A DNA stretch of 32,322 nucleotides from Plakobranchus ocellatus. Its lineage: Eukaryota; Mollusca; Gastropoda; Plakobranchidae. The notes under the pieces were generated by a model. The model was given only the letters and a program-made list of their open reading frames with translations, did no database searches and had not been told where the DNA came from. Position 1 is the stretch's first letter; every line of letters begins with the position of its first letter. Position numbers and translations under genes: made by a program. This document shows, one piece after another, positions 13,601-25,800 of this stretch. Location: positions 829,949 to 862,270 of the forward strand of contig BLXT01003865.1 in assembly GCA_019648995.1 (NCBI GenBank), read 5' to 3'.

Positions 13601-14686
13601 AAGAGAGATAATGGTATGAAATAACCGGGATAAAAATTATCATATCTCTGAGTGCAGAATATCCTGTGAAGATGCCCCTGTAATTTCATATTTCTGTAAT
13701 ACTTTGATCACCTAGACCTTCAACTTACTCTGTCATTCCATTACACAGATACCTTGTCATCGGCACTTTGGTTTGACGGATGGCCTGAAAACCTGAAATC
13801 ACCTTGTTGTGAACCGACTATATACTCAAAACAGAACTACATAGATAACAGATTTCCCAACCCATGTCAACAAACTCCCCTTCTTCCCCCCCCCCCGAAA
13901 AAAAGAAAAAAAAAGTGGAAGCTAAATTTTCATAATGGTGGAGAAATAGAAGTTTTTCAGTAAATGTTGTAATTTTTATGGAAAGCAACTTATTTTTCAT
14001 ATGATAGATCTATGTGTAAAAGTGTTCATGTAATAGCATAGCCATGGTATAGTCTTTGAGATTGAACACTTTCCTTAATTTAATCCTAATGAAAATTCTG
14101 GAGAGGCGTTCCATTAAATTAATACAAACCCCAATTTCAACTTGCCTATCCCTATGATGATTTCATGTCCTTTGTACTGTAGCTTTAAAAGTATAAAATT
14201 TATTCGGTTTCCTCCAGATCTTGTGTACAGATATTACGTTATGCCATACACTCCTATCGGATTCTGGGCTAGACTTCTCACACGTCTTATTGTCTTCTCA
14301 GAAAGCAAGTTTGCGGAGGTGAGCACTAAGGAAAAGAATCTAGCTTTTGAGAAAAACCTATTAGCTTTATATGCTGTGATGTCTCTGTACTGAAGGATAT
14401 CTGTGCCTTTAGGTTGATGGGTCCTGCATTATCATTTATATCAAGTCAATCGACTAACAAGAATTTATGGTGCATGAAAACACTAGGTCATTAAATTATT
14501 TCTTTGCTAATGTCATATTCCAGGGGTTACCCAATACATTAAATTTATGGCATCAACAGATAAGGAAGTTTTTCAGAAGGAAACAGTACTTATTAAGTTT
14601 TTGACCAGAGACTGAATCTAAGGTGAAAAAAACTGCCCTTGAATCTCCTTTTCTTGTTTTTTTGTCATTAAAAAACTATATGATGG

Positions 14687-14734
<48 letters not shown>

Positions 14735-17700
14735 TATATGCCTCTCTCTCTCTCTCTCATCTAGATATGACATCTTGAAGGCATTTAAACATGGTAAGGA
14801 AAAAAAAAGAGGCTCAGAATCAGAATTTCGATCAGTTTTTAGACAATGTTGTGCACTCTTGGCAAAGCAAAGACAACAGGAAAATAGGTAGGGGAACAGG
14901 GGAGTGAAATTGCCTAGTTCTTTTTTAAATTGCTGTTTTGTATGCTTGGTCCTCAGAACATGCTCTATCTGCAAGAAAACCCACTGGTTCAATTTTGGAA
15001 AGAAGGCATCTATGTGTTTTGGAGTTCTGTAAGTTACAAATTAACGTCATCTCATTTTTGTTTTTGATCAGAAATTCCACGTCAGTGGAAAACCATTAAA
15101 ATTATGCAAAAATAATTTTTAAAAAGACAATGAACTAATAAATATGTTCTTAAACAGTTGTGCGTATCTTTAATCTTTTTTTATGTTGATTTATTCAAGC
15201 AAAAGACATTAGCGTAATATCAAGCTATTAGCTTCCACTCTGTTTTTTTAAATGATGTGGAATTTTTCTAAAAAAAACAGAGTAAAAGCTGAACCAGAGG
15301 GTAAATTTTTTTTTTGTATAGAAAAGTCAATGGATTCAGGGTTATTGATATGGTAAGCATAAACTTATCATGTTGGAAAGTTTTATTTTCAGAATTTTGG
15401 TATGTTTGAAAAATGTATTTTAGAATTTTGGTATCATAAGTGTGAAGTTATTAGGTTTGAAATTTTTTTCGGAGACTTACAGTTTTCATATTGTACAGGA
15501 TGCATTCTTCTTGGTGGACAGTTACAAAGGCACCCACGACGAGATCCACATGACGGTTCCTAACACAACCCATGGCTTCAGGTTAGGCCACATATACTTG
15601 GCTCACTCAATGAAATAAAGTAGTAATTCTTCTGATCCTGGTGTGGCTACAATGTGGCTGCTGTTGCTAGGCTTTTGCTACCATATAGTGTGGAAGTGAT
15701 ATTGTTGCTGTTGCTACAGTATTGTTCTTGCCAGTGGGTTGTTGCTGTAGTTGTGATGTTTGTATTGCTGTGGTGTTGCTATTTCTGCAGTGTTATTGTT
15801 GCCATATAATGTTGTTGTTGTTGCTACAGTGTTTTCGTTAGTTTTTTTTTTTTTGCTGGTGTTGTATAAATTGCTTTGGTTTATGTTGTTGCTTTTTTCT
15901 TTTAGTTTTGGGTGTAGGCAAAATTTATATTTATTTTCAGGTTTTTCTCCTGATATGTATTATTACATACATTTTTGTTCTCTGGTGTATATATGGAAAA
16001 ACTTCATGACTTTTTTTTTTTACTCTGTACAGGCTTCTAGGCTTCTTGGTAGACCATGCTGACTCTTTAGTGGATGAATGGTACCCTGGTCTAACAGCCA
16101 TAGATCCCATGCTGGGCAGGGAGCTGCTGGAGAAGTTTGCCCCATGTCCACTCTGTACTGGTGAGTAGGTGGACAGGATAATACATTAGATACATAGCTC
16201 ACTAACTCCACTTTTTTTCTGGTCAGTAAGTGTACAGGATTGTGTATTAACTATAGAATTATTGGTCAATGGGTGGCCAAGATTTAGATGTAAAATCAAA
16301 ATTTGAACAATCTAAAAAGTGACAAATATGGCATGTGACTCATGCAGATCGTTTCCAAGCAGAATATCCACAGTGTGCTTTATAAGCCTTGTAATTTTTA
16401 ATGACACCACTTACATTTCACCTGTGGCCAAACCTGATGGTGATTATTTTGTCTCATACGCTAAATAAGGTTGTGATGGCTGTGATCACTTCTATTTTCT
16501 TCATATAAGCACGAAGCACATTTTATAGCGCTTTATGTTTTTGTTCATTTCAAGATAGTTTGATCCTTTTTTATGGTTTCATTTTCACCACAGCGAATAC
16601 GGATGTAAGTTATTGTCATTGTTAATTACTATCAGTATTTTCTTCTTATTTTTTTTATTTCTTCCCTAGCCTACATACAAGAATCATTCATAGCAACTGT
16701 CAATATTTTCATTATCATTTTTTGTTTATTCCTTTATCTACACACGGATCAGGAACTATTTATAAGGACTGTGAATATTTTCATCATCATTTTCTTTTTA
16801 TCCCCTCATCGACATACAGATCAGGAACCATTCTCATTTAGGTTTGAAGATCTGCTGAAACAGTCTGAGCAAAACACAGAGATTTACTGTCCTGGTCATC
16901 AAGGCATGGTGGATCTCACAAAACTGGTTAGTCTGGCTTCTTCAGTTTAAAAAGCAGCATTGGTGGTGGAGCAATCAGCAAATATACCTTGAAATTTGCA
17001 AACATTTTTCTTTCACTGTTTTTTTCCCTGAGGTTCTCTATAGTGTACAAGATACATGCACTAAAGAAAAAGAAGAAAAAAAACACACTTTGGAAAGATT
17101 TTTAGTAAATGTCTCAAGACAAGTCTGAACAGACCAAAAGCTGTATTTTGAATATTAGAAACCACTGAAATGAGCAGAAACTTCTTTTTGTATAATTTGC
17201 ATCTGTAAAAACTAGATAGAGCTATGTTTGTGAGGTAAAAATATCAATGCCTGGTGTATCAAACCTCTGAAGAGCCATCTTTATGATTAGGGTCTTGAAT
17301 ATGGGATGTTTTAACTCTTTGAAAAAAGCAATGCAATGAAAGCAAAAAAATGTTATACGCAACATTCACTCATCATAATTCATAGTCTTATGATAGACTC
17401 ATAATGCATGTCTCATTATATCTTCAGTTCAATGATCTTTTTGAATAGAAGTGTAACCAAAGATATGATAGTGAACCAAACTGATAAGATATTGACCTTT
17501 ATCTGATTTTAACAGTGAGGGTGTATTAGTTTTTAATGTTTCAAGACCAATCCAAATGAGTTGAAGTTGCATTATGTACAGTTTAAACCTTTAAAACAGC
17601 CTGAATTTTTTTCTCTGAGCTTCACAAATGTGAAATCTGTGTAGGGCTATATTTATCCTGCACAGTGATTTAGGGTTTTTTAATTTTTTTTGGAGAAAGC

Positions 17701-19811
17701 ATTTAAAAAAATGGGGAAAATATTTAGAATTCCTTTTGCTTTTAAATTCCCTAAACAACTTTTGAACCATAAGCACTGTTTGAAGAAACTTTTTCATTGC
17801 AAGTTTTTCCCAGTGACGGATAAGAAATTAATTTTGTTTGTTATGTAACTGTACACTCTTTAGTCTTGAATCTTGAAGGCATCAATGTTCATCTCAGTGT
17901 ACATTAAGTCTTTTTCTTCTTGCTTGCCTGTGTATTAGTAGGATGCAAGGAAAGTGGCAGATCATGGGTAGTTTTGTTCTTATTACATTTATCTTGAAAT
18001 CGGTACAAATAAGTCATAAATTCTTGAGTTAAACCTCATGGAAACTTGGACATGGCTAACAGGCTTTCTATCAGAGTAATTGTAAGCATGTTTGATTTTT
18101 TAAAAGCATTCTAAAAAAAAAAAATTGAACTCTCTTAATTTTATGTTGATGTCACATAAATTGTTTTTCTCTTCCCCCCTCCCCCCTTTTCCCTTTCCCC
18201 TCTACGCCTTCCTTTCCTCTTTTCTTTCTTTCTCTCCCCTCCCCCTCCCCCCTTTTTTTTTTGAATCGTTAAAATTTCATGGTGTTCTTGTCATTGATAA
18301 AAAGGCTCCTGATGTGATGTTGGCCGACATTGAGCCTCACTTCCATCTGGATCTGGACCTGTTTGAGTTTAAAGAGAGGTAAGTAAAATATTTTTTTCCT
18401 TGTCTGTTTTTACAGTCTGCTTTCTACTACAAATAATGGAAAGTTTACAACCTATAGATGAGAACTGACCCTCAAGGTCTGTTTCTGATAATGATATCTT
18501 CCTCTAAAAACTATTTTGTGATGGATTAACAAGGAAGTAATAAGAAAAGAGAGAATTTGAAAATTTTAAGGCAAGACATCATTCAAATCAGTCTGATGAT
18601 TTCTGGTTGCAAAACTAAAACAATTTAGCACCTTCACAAAAATACTTATGGCAACTTTGTTTCTTTTTATGGATGTAGCATATGTATTTTTAAAGATTAT
18701 TGGAATTACCTGTTCCGTGTTTATCATTGTTTATATTTGATAAGTTTTATGCTGCTTGCCAATTATTATCATACTGTAATCGTCCTCAGTGTTGAAACTA
18801 TAAAAAAATGACTTGTCATTGTATATAATTGTTTATGTCCATTAAGTTTAATTCTGTAAGCCTATGATTCCCTCTATTGCAGTCCTGAAAATCTTTGCGG
18901 TGATGGAGGGTTTGGGTCAGTGTACAAAGCTAAATACAAGGGAAAGGTAAATAATTCAACTTCTCATTTGTCTAAATAGTGTTTGCATGTTTAAATCTTG
19001 ATCCGCTTTGTAGTGTTCAATAACAATCAGATTCTGGACAAAGCAGTGTCACCTGCCTTGTATTTTACTTGCTGTATCTTATTTAGTAAAAACTTATGTG
19101 GTGTAATCAGTGAAATGAGATGCATATTGGAAATAGCAAAAACATTTAAGTTTGTTCTTGTAGAAAACTAGTCTTTGTTTACAGGTTTTCAAAAGAAAAC
19201 ATTTGCAGAATGAATCTGATTATGTTATGAGATATTAAGGTTTAAATACTTGTCAAATGGTTGCCTTGAAGAAGCAAAAAGACTGTTCTTACTGGACATC
19301 TCAAAACTGTTTGTAGTATCTGACTCATTGGAACTTGTGCCAAGATTTGATCTGTCCTCTGTACTTTTTTGTTCCAATATTAAAAAGCAGTTATTACTCA
19401 AGTGAAAAGTTCATGGAAAGTTTGAGTGCAGGATTAATTCTATGGTACACAATAAAACTTTAGATTCTTAAAAAATGTTCTATACAAGAACAAGACAACA
19501 TCTAGAAAATGCTCCCAACAGTGTCATCATGAAGATATTTTTGGCCAATGAATATTTTATAGTTCACATGTTGAACTAAGTTTGAAGTTTTACTTATGAA
19601 GATCTGGCTAAGCATATTGAGTTCAAATCACATGATTAGTTTCTTTCTGCTTTTGTAACTCTCTAGACAGTTGCTGTGAAAGTGTTTGGTGCTATTGGTG
19701 ACATCCATCCACATAAGATGTTGAGGCAGGAGGTGAGACAATTATTTTGTTTATGTTTGCTTCTCTTGCTTCTGTCCCATAAAAACTTTTGGGGTTTGTT
19801 TGATTTACATG

Positions 19812-19886
<75 letters not shown>

Positions 19887-22800
19887 ATAAGACCTGCAAC
19901 CCACCTTTCTACACTGTTAGCACTTTAGGATAAAGGCAGAGGATCAGGAGAATCAGCATCTTGTGCAGGTTGATCTAAAAGTATTTGAGATGTCTCAGGA
20001 AAAGTAGACTCAAAAATACATTATGCGAAAATACTTTCTTTTATAAAAAAAGATATTGATTGTCAGACTGAAACATGTGTGTCTCATAACTCCTGTGTGT
20101 GTTTATATATTCAAATAAATACAAAGTAGACAGTTTCCAACTAAATATTCTAGTGAAAACTAAATGGTACTCACAAAGTTAATTAATGATAAAGGACTAT
20201 ATTGTTTGTAGTGTTTCCTGAGTGCTGATCTTGCCCATTTTTAACTATATTCAAATAGTACAACCTAGAATAATTATTTATCTCAAACTAAATGGTTTCC
20301 TCTTAAAAGTCCCTTATCACTTTGATAAGACTTAGTGACATGAAGCAAACTGAACGATACATCTTATGCAACTCTATTGGATGTGACATATGTATACAAA
20401 CTTGGTTTCAAGAAAATCCATCATTGTGTGTGATATGTAGGAATAAGCAAGCACAGCATTCTTGAAACAAATAAATAAGTTAAAGGATCTGAGGATTCAG
20501 AAGCAGTTGATGTAGTTGTAATAAAAATAGCAAAGACACCCAGCATCTGAAATGAAAGTGCAACAACAAAAAAAAAAGCAATACAGTCAAACATTAAAAT
20601 GTTCACTTTTTGTATGGCTTTATCAGCAAGAAAAGATAAAGTGAGGAATGCAGCTAAAGTACCTATAGTGTATGTGATATTGTTCCATTTCTAGGCAACT
20701 ATATTGAGACGGCTGAACCACCCTAGTGTGATTGCTCTGGTTGCTGTGGCAGTTCGTCCAGTGAGGCTGGTCGTCATGGAATTTGCCCCATCCAAATCTC
20801 TGGGTGAGGTGTTCCGCTCCGGCCTGCACCTCAGCCGCACACTGCAGCTCAAGATTTGCCAGCAGGTGGGTGCATTTAATAGACAGACTGACTCTTTTGG
20901 ACTTTCCTGAAAACAATGAACACTAATCTTTTATGTCTGCCTACCCATGCATTTTAAGCATTAGAAAAAAAGTAAAGAAACTTGTTACATTTTTCTAGGG
21001 TGAGGTTGGATTGTAATCTTTTATTCTGTAATTATAAAACGGTTTGCAACAGTTTCTGTAGGCATACTTTAAGGCAAAATTTATTTCTTGTTTTATGAAA
21101 AATAAAATTGAGCACTCTTTATCCCTGAGTGACTAAGAGCTATGATTTGTGTTGGATGTGAAACGAATTTTTGTGTGACTTAGCATTCTTTTTCCTCTAA
21201 TAAAGCGAACTGTGAAAATTCATAGAATTAAGTCATTTGAATGTCTCGCATATCAAAGTCAATGCTATGCTATATTGCATCAGTTTTTTCTGTTCTCCAC
21301 ACTCTCTTTCACAGGTTGCTGAGGGTCTGGACTATCTCCACAGCTTGATTATTGTCTACAGAGATTTGAAACCAGACAATGTCCTTGTCTTCACTCTGGC
21401 TCCTGATGCTTTAGTAAGTTAATTCTCTGTGTTGTCTGTTTATATTTTATGCTATGTTATTGTAAGCCATGCTGCAGAAATAGCCTTGATTACTGCAGAA
21501 AGCTTTTGCTCTGAATTTGAGTCTAGCAATGGATGCCAGTTTTGAGGTCACCAAAGCTTTGAAAGGGTTTACCCCATAAAACTAAAATATGTACTTATAA
21601 CTATCATTCATGGTAAGAAGATTTGGAATGCATGGAACAAGTTGTACCTCATATTTGTCAGTTTCTTTGGTGTGATTGTTATCACAGTTTTTTTTCCTGT
21701 ACTTCTATGGCAGGGTTATGTTATGTTTGTCTTAATAGCACCAGCAATAAACAGAGAAGAAAGCAACCAAAAGTGTAAATATGTAGCAGTCTCACAAAGA
21801 GATCAATTGAAAATATTGAAGTAAAAAAGTAATAATTTCCAATGTTTTATATACCCAAAGGCAGTAACATGTCTACAGAAAGTTCTCCACATAGATAGGG
21901 TAGTAGTTTTTACTCCTCCATTTAATGGTTTCCACTTGAAGTTGATCATGTAAAACCGCAATTCAACTCATTTTGTGGAACTGCTACACAAATATGTTAT
22001 CTTTCTGCATTTTCTCGTAATTTGTTTCTCTTTTCCTTGTTCATATCTCTGCTGATGTTCATTGTCTGTAGGTCAATGCCAAGATAGCTGACTATGGCAT
22101 CTCCCAGTTTACAACCCTGTTTGGTCTGACAGCTCAGGAGGGAACGCCAGCCTATCGAGCACCTGAGGTTGTAAGGGGCGAGACTTACTCTTTCCAGGTG
22201 AGCTAATAAATCTGTATGAATTTCTGTTTACAGTTGATTGTGCCTAAGCATGAAATATTTCTTTCTTTGCTTCTTTGTTATCAACAAACATATGACCTTT
22301 GGTAGCTGAACTCCCAGCAAGATTACATGGTTAGTGATGATGTTTGGTGAATAAATAGAGAGAAGCATGGACAAACATTGATTCATTATGTAGAGAGAAG
22401 CATTGCCATACAGATTTCTTAGAACTAGGTATAATGAATCCTGCACATGTTTTTGGTCATACAGCAGAATGCTAGCTTACTTTGTGTGTGTGTGTGTGTG
22501 GGTGGGGGGGATAATAGATATATTGTTTTCTTTCTTTTTTCGTGCAGTTTCTTTCATACTGTTTTCAATGTTGATACTTGCAAATGCAGAATTAATGTTG
22601 GTCTTTATCATTTTTTTGCAGGTGAATGTCTTCTCTCATCTCAAAATTTTAATCCTGCAAAATGATCTCTTGAGCTCTTTCATATTAAAAACAATTTTTT
22701 TTAAACAGCTAAACAGCACATAAGGAATTAGTAAAATTTTGTTTACTCTAGATTCTCAAATTGCAAATAATATTTGGTTTGCGATGTACAAAGCTCCGTA

Positions 22801-25800
22801 ATGATGTAGCTTTAATGTAACTACAATGAATATCTCTAAAATGTTTGGTATTGTTGCATTAGACATGGTTTCTTCATCAGCCTACAAATAAATGCAAATG
22901 GCTAAATCTGACAAAGATAGCTCCAAAATCCTCCATAATCTGTAAGCTGCTGTTTGATTACTCAGAAGCTCTGCATATTGCAAAGGCCAGGTTATCCTCT
23001 GATTGAGCGGCAGAATAAAATGTTATGGTATTTCAACAATCGGTTCAAACATGGCTGTTTACAAATGATGCTGATTGGCTCCAGTATCAAGGCAGAGTGT
23101 AAAAGATTGGTTTTATTATGTGGCTTTACAAAATGAAATAATCCTCCACTGTATTTTTAGGTCATATTTTCTGTTATGTGTGACCAGTCCATACAACATG
23201 AGTTGCTTGTTGTGAATCACCCAACAGGATATAAAGCAATATTTTGTTTTTTGAGGATAATAAAAAAAAAAGTTGAGGTTATTTTTTTGCGCATTGCAAA
23301 TGAAATCTTTCAAATATGGTTCGATGAGTTTTGATGTATTTGTATTTATCTCTCTCGGGCTGTTGTTGACAAATGGGCAGATCTTGAGACCAATCAGATC
23401 TGATCAGTCAAATGATGTGGGAAAATTTTTTGGGAAAAAAACCCCTTTAATTTCTCCTTCTTTTTTAAATGTCATTTTTTTTTAATTGAAAAACTTGATA
23501 TCTTGGCTGGAATCATCATAGCTCTACTTGTTTTCTATTGCAAAGCTTATAGAAATAAGCTTCAGTCTGGTTCCGCGATTTAAAATGCAGTGAATGACTC
23601 ATTCAGACCTATGTTAAGATATGAACCCTTGGGGTTGCTGTTTTTTTGTTTTTTTTTAACACAGATATTTCCTGTGTCATAGGAAATATGAGACAAGATT
23701 TTTCCCATGACACAATCCATTATGAAAGATTTTGCTCATTTTTTTTTGTGTTTTGCAGGCATGAAGAGATAAAGTTTTGAAACTGTTGTCTAATAACTGC
23801 TTTCATTCTTGCTCGATTTCAGGCAGATATCTTCTCTCTGGGCATCCTGATGTACATGGTATTGTCAGGAGGGCTGCATCCTTTCGATGAGCTGGAGTTC
23901 AAGAGTGAGATTGACAAGGCTTTTGCTGAGGTAAACCATCAAAATCAAGAAATTAGGAGAGAGCAATCAATCGAATTATTTGTCAGTCTAAGTATTTCTT
24001 AAAGATTAAGGTTTCTTTGAGGGCTATTCAACTGTTACATTTGTAATAGCTTATGCTTGAAACTATTTGCAGAGGGAAAAGGGTGAAGTGTTTCAGTCTG
24101 ATGTTAAACATGACACCAAACATTTTAATCGTTTGTTGCTTTAAATTTCCCCTCTGTCTTTACCAATCTTTTTTTGCAAACACAAATCACTTTATTTTCT
24201 AACCAGATTATGCCCATCCCTCAAATCTCACTTTTGTACACATATAATCACATCATTTTTCCTTCTCTCCATCTCATGCCCACACACACACACACATGAT
24301 TACTGTGTTTCCTCCCCAGAATCTGCCCATTCCTCTCATCTCTGTCTCCCACACATCATTTCTGAGTTTCCTCCCCAGAATCTGCCCATTCCTCCCATCT
24401 CTATCTCCCACACATCATTTCAGTGTTTCCTCCCCAGAATCTGCCCATTCCTCTCATCTCTATCTCCCACACATCTTTTCTGTGTTTCCTCCCCAGAATC
24501 TGCCCATTCCTCCCATCTCTATCTCCCACACATCATTTCTGTGTTTCCTCCCCAGAATCTGCTCATTCCTCCCATCTCTATCTCCCACACATCATTTCTG
24601 TGTTTCCTCCCCAGAATCTGTCCATTCCTCCCATCTCTGTCTCACACACATCATTTCTGTGTTTCTTCCACAGAATCTACCCATTCCTCCCATCACCCAG
24701 AGAGGTTGCCCACCCTGGCCTGACCTAGAGAAATTGATTTCAGAATGTGTCAGCCAGGTCCCTGACTACAGACCCACGGTCAGCTTATTTCTCTTTCTTT
24801 ACTTCTCTTTGCCTTTTAGTGATATAAGCATTTCTGGTCCCACTAAAAGTGACAGGCCAAGTGTGGGTGAAAAAGCTAAAGTTAAATAAGAAGTGTATTG
24901 AAATAGACAAAAAAAAGATTTTCTATCGTAGGTGTTTTTTAGATTTGCAGTGCTTGAGGTTGTAAAGATTGTTTGTTCATTGGGAAAAAATTTCTCCAAT
25001 GCCGCTTACTATAGATTTTTAACATTTTTGATCAGTTTTTTTTTTCATTTGCCTTACAAGCTTCCTTCCTGTCTTATGTCTTCTTCTAGTTCTTTGAGAT
25101 TTTTTTTTTGTGCTATGTATTCTAATGCTGGTGTTATAAATATACTCTCTTTGTACATAATTGACTTTAGTAATTATCCATTTCATTCCGGCAATTTTAT
25201 TATATTTTATTTACTTTCCTGTTAGACTCTTTCTGACATAACTGGTTTCAAACAATTTGGTCTCTTTCCTAGACAAATTGATACATAAAAAACTATAAAC
25301 TTCTTTTTTTTTTTGGAATGCTGTTTGTTGTAAGAATTAAGTTTGTTAGATATGTCAAATTGTAATCCAACTCTTCTCTCCCCTTACATGTGTTTGTGTT
25401 TGCGATTGCATGTGACCACCAGGCCCATGAAGTGTTTCTCCACCTGAGTCAAGCTGAGCTGTTCAGTCTGCGAGAAGTCCTGCCTGTATCAGTGGGGACT
25501 ACAGTTGAGTGTGTGGCATCTCAGGTACATAAAAATAAATAATTGCAAAACCAGGGAAGAGGTGATTGTGTCGGAGGCGGTCAACTTTATGATTATCGAG
25601 CTTAGTAATGATATTCACAATTCAGACAGTTTGTTTGCCACTGAAAGGCAATTTTTATTGCAATAATATGGTCTGAAAAACAAGCCTCACTTTTCATATT
25701 CAGTATTTTGTAAGTAGGGCATGATTTTATATATTTGTGCACCAGGTACTCAACGGGATATTAATTCAAAATTTCCAATTCTTTTATGTGCAATGAAGTG

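Noticed and set aside
15760..16062. 100-codon hydrophobic open frame
   Set aside because: Comes from T/G-rich repeat sequence in intron 18 and runs into exon 19 in a different frame; not a membrane protein gene.
19663..19933. Open frames with poly-Asn (-) and poly-Leu (+)
   Set aside because: Produced by the (ATT)24 microsatellite. The + frame at its 5' end only overlaps exon 23.
22403..22723. Open frames of 106 and 72 codons in intron 26
   Set aside because: They span a (GT)n run and AT-rich sequence and show no family resemblance; exons 26 and 27 join perfectly without them.
24299..24694. CRISPR-like array (regular period)
   Set aside because: There are no variable spacers between fixed repeats: the whole 59-nt unit repeats, and the gene is eukaryotic.
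24296..24889. 197-codon open frame with repeating FPPQNLPIP words
   Set aside because: It is the 59-nt array read through into exon 28; it has no independent start context. Only its last part (24674-24778) is conserved coding sequence.
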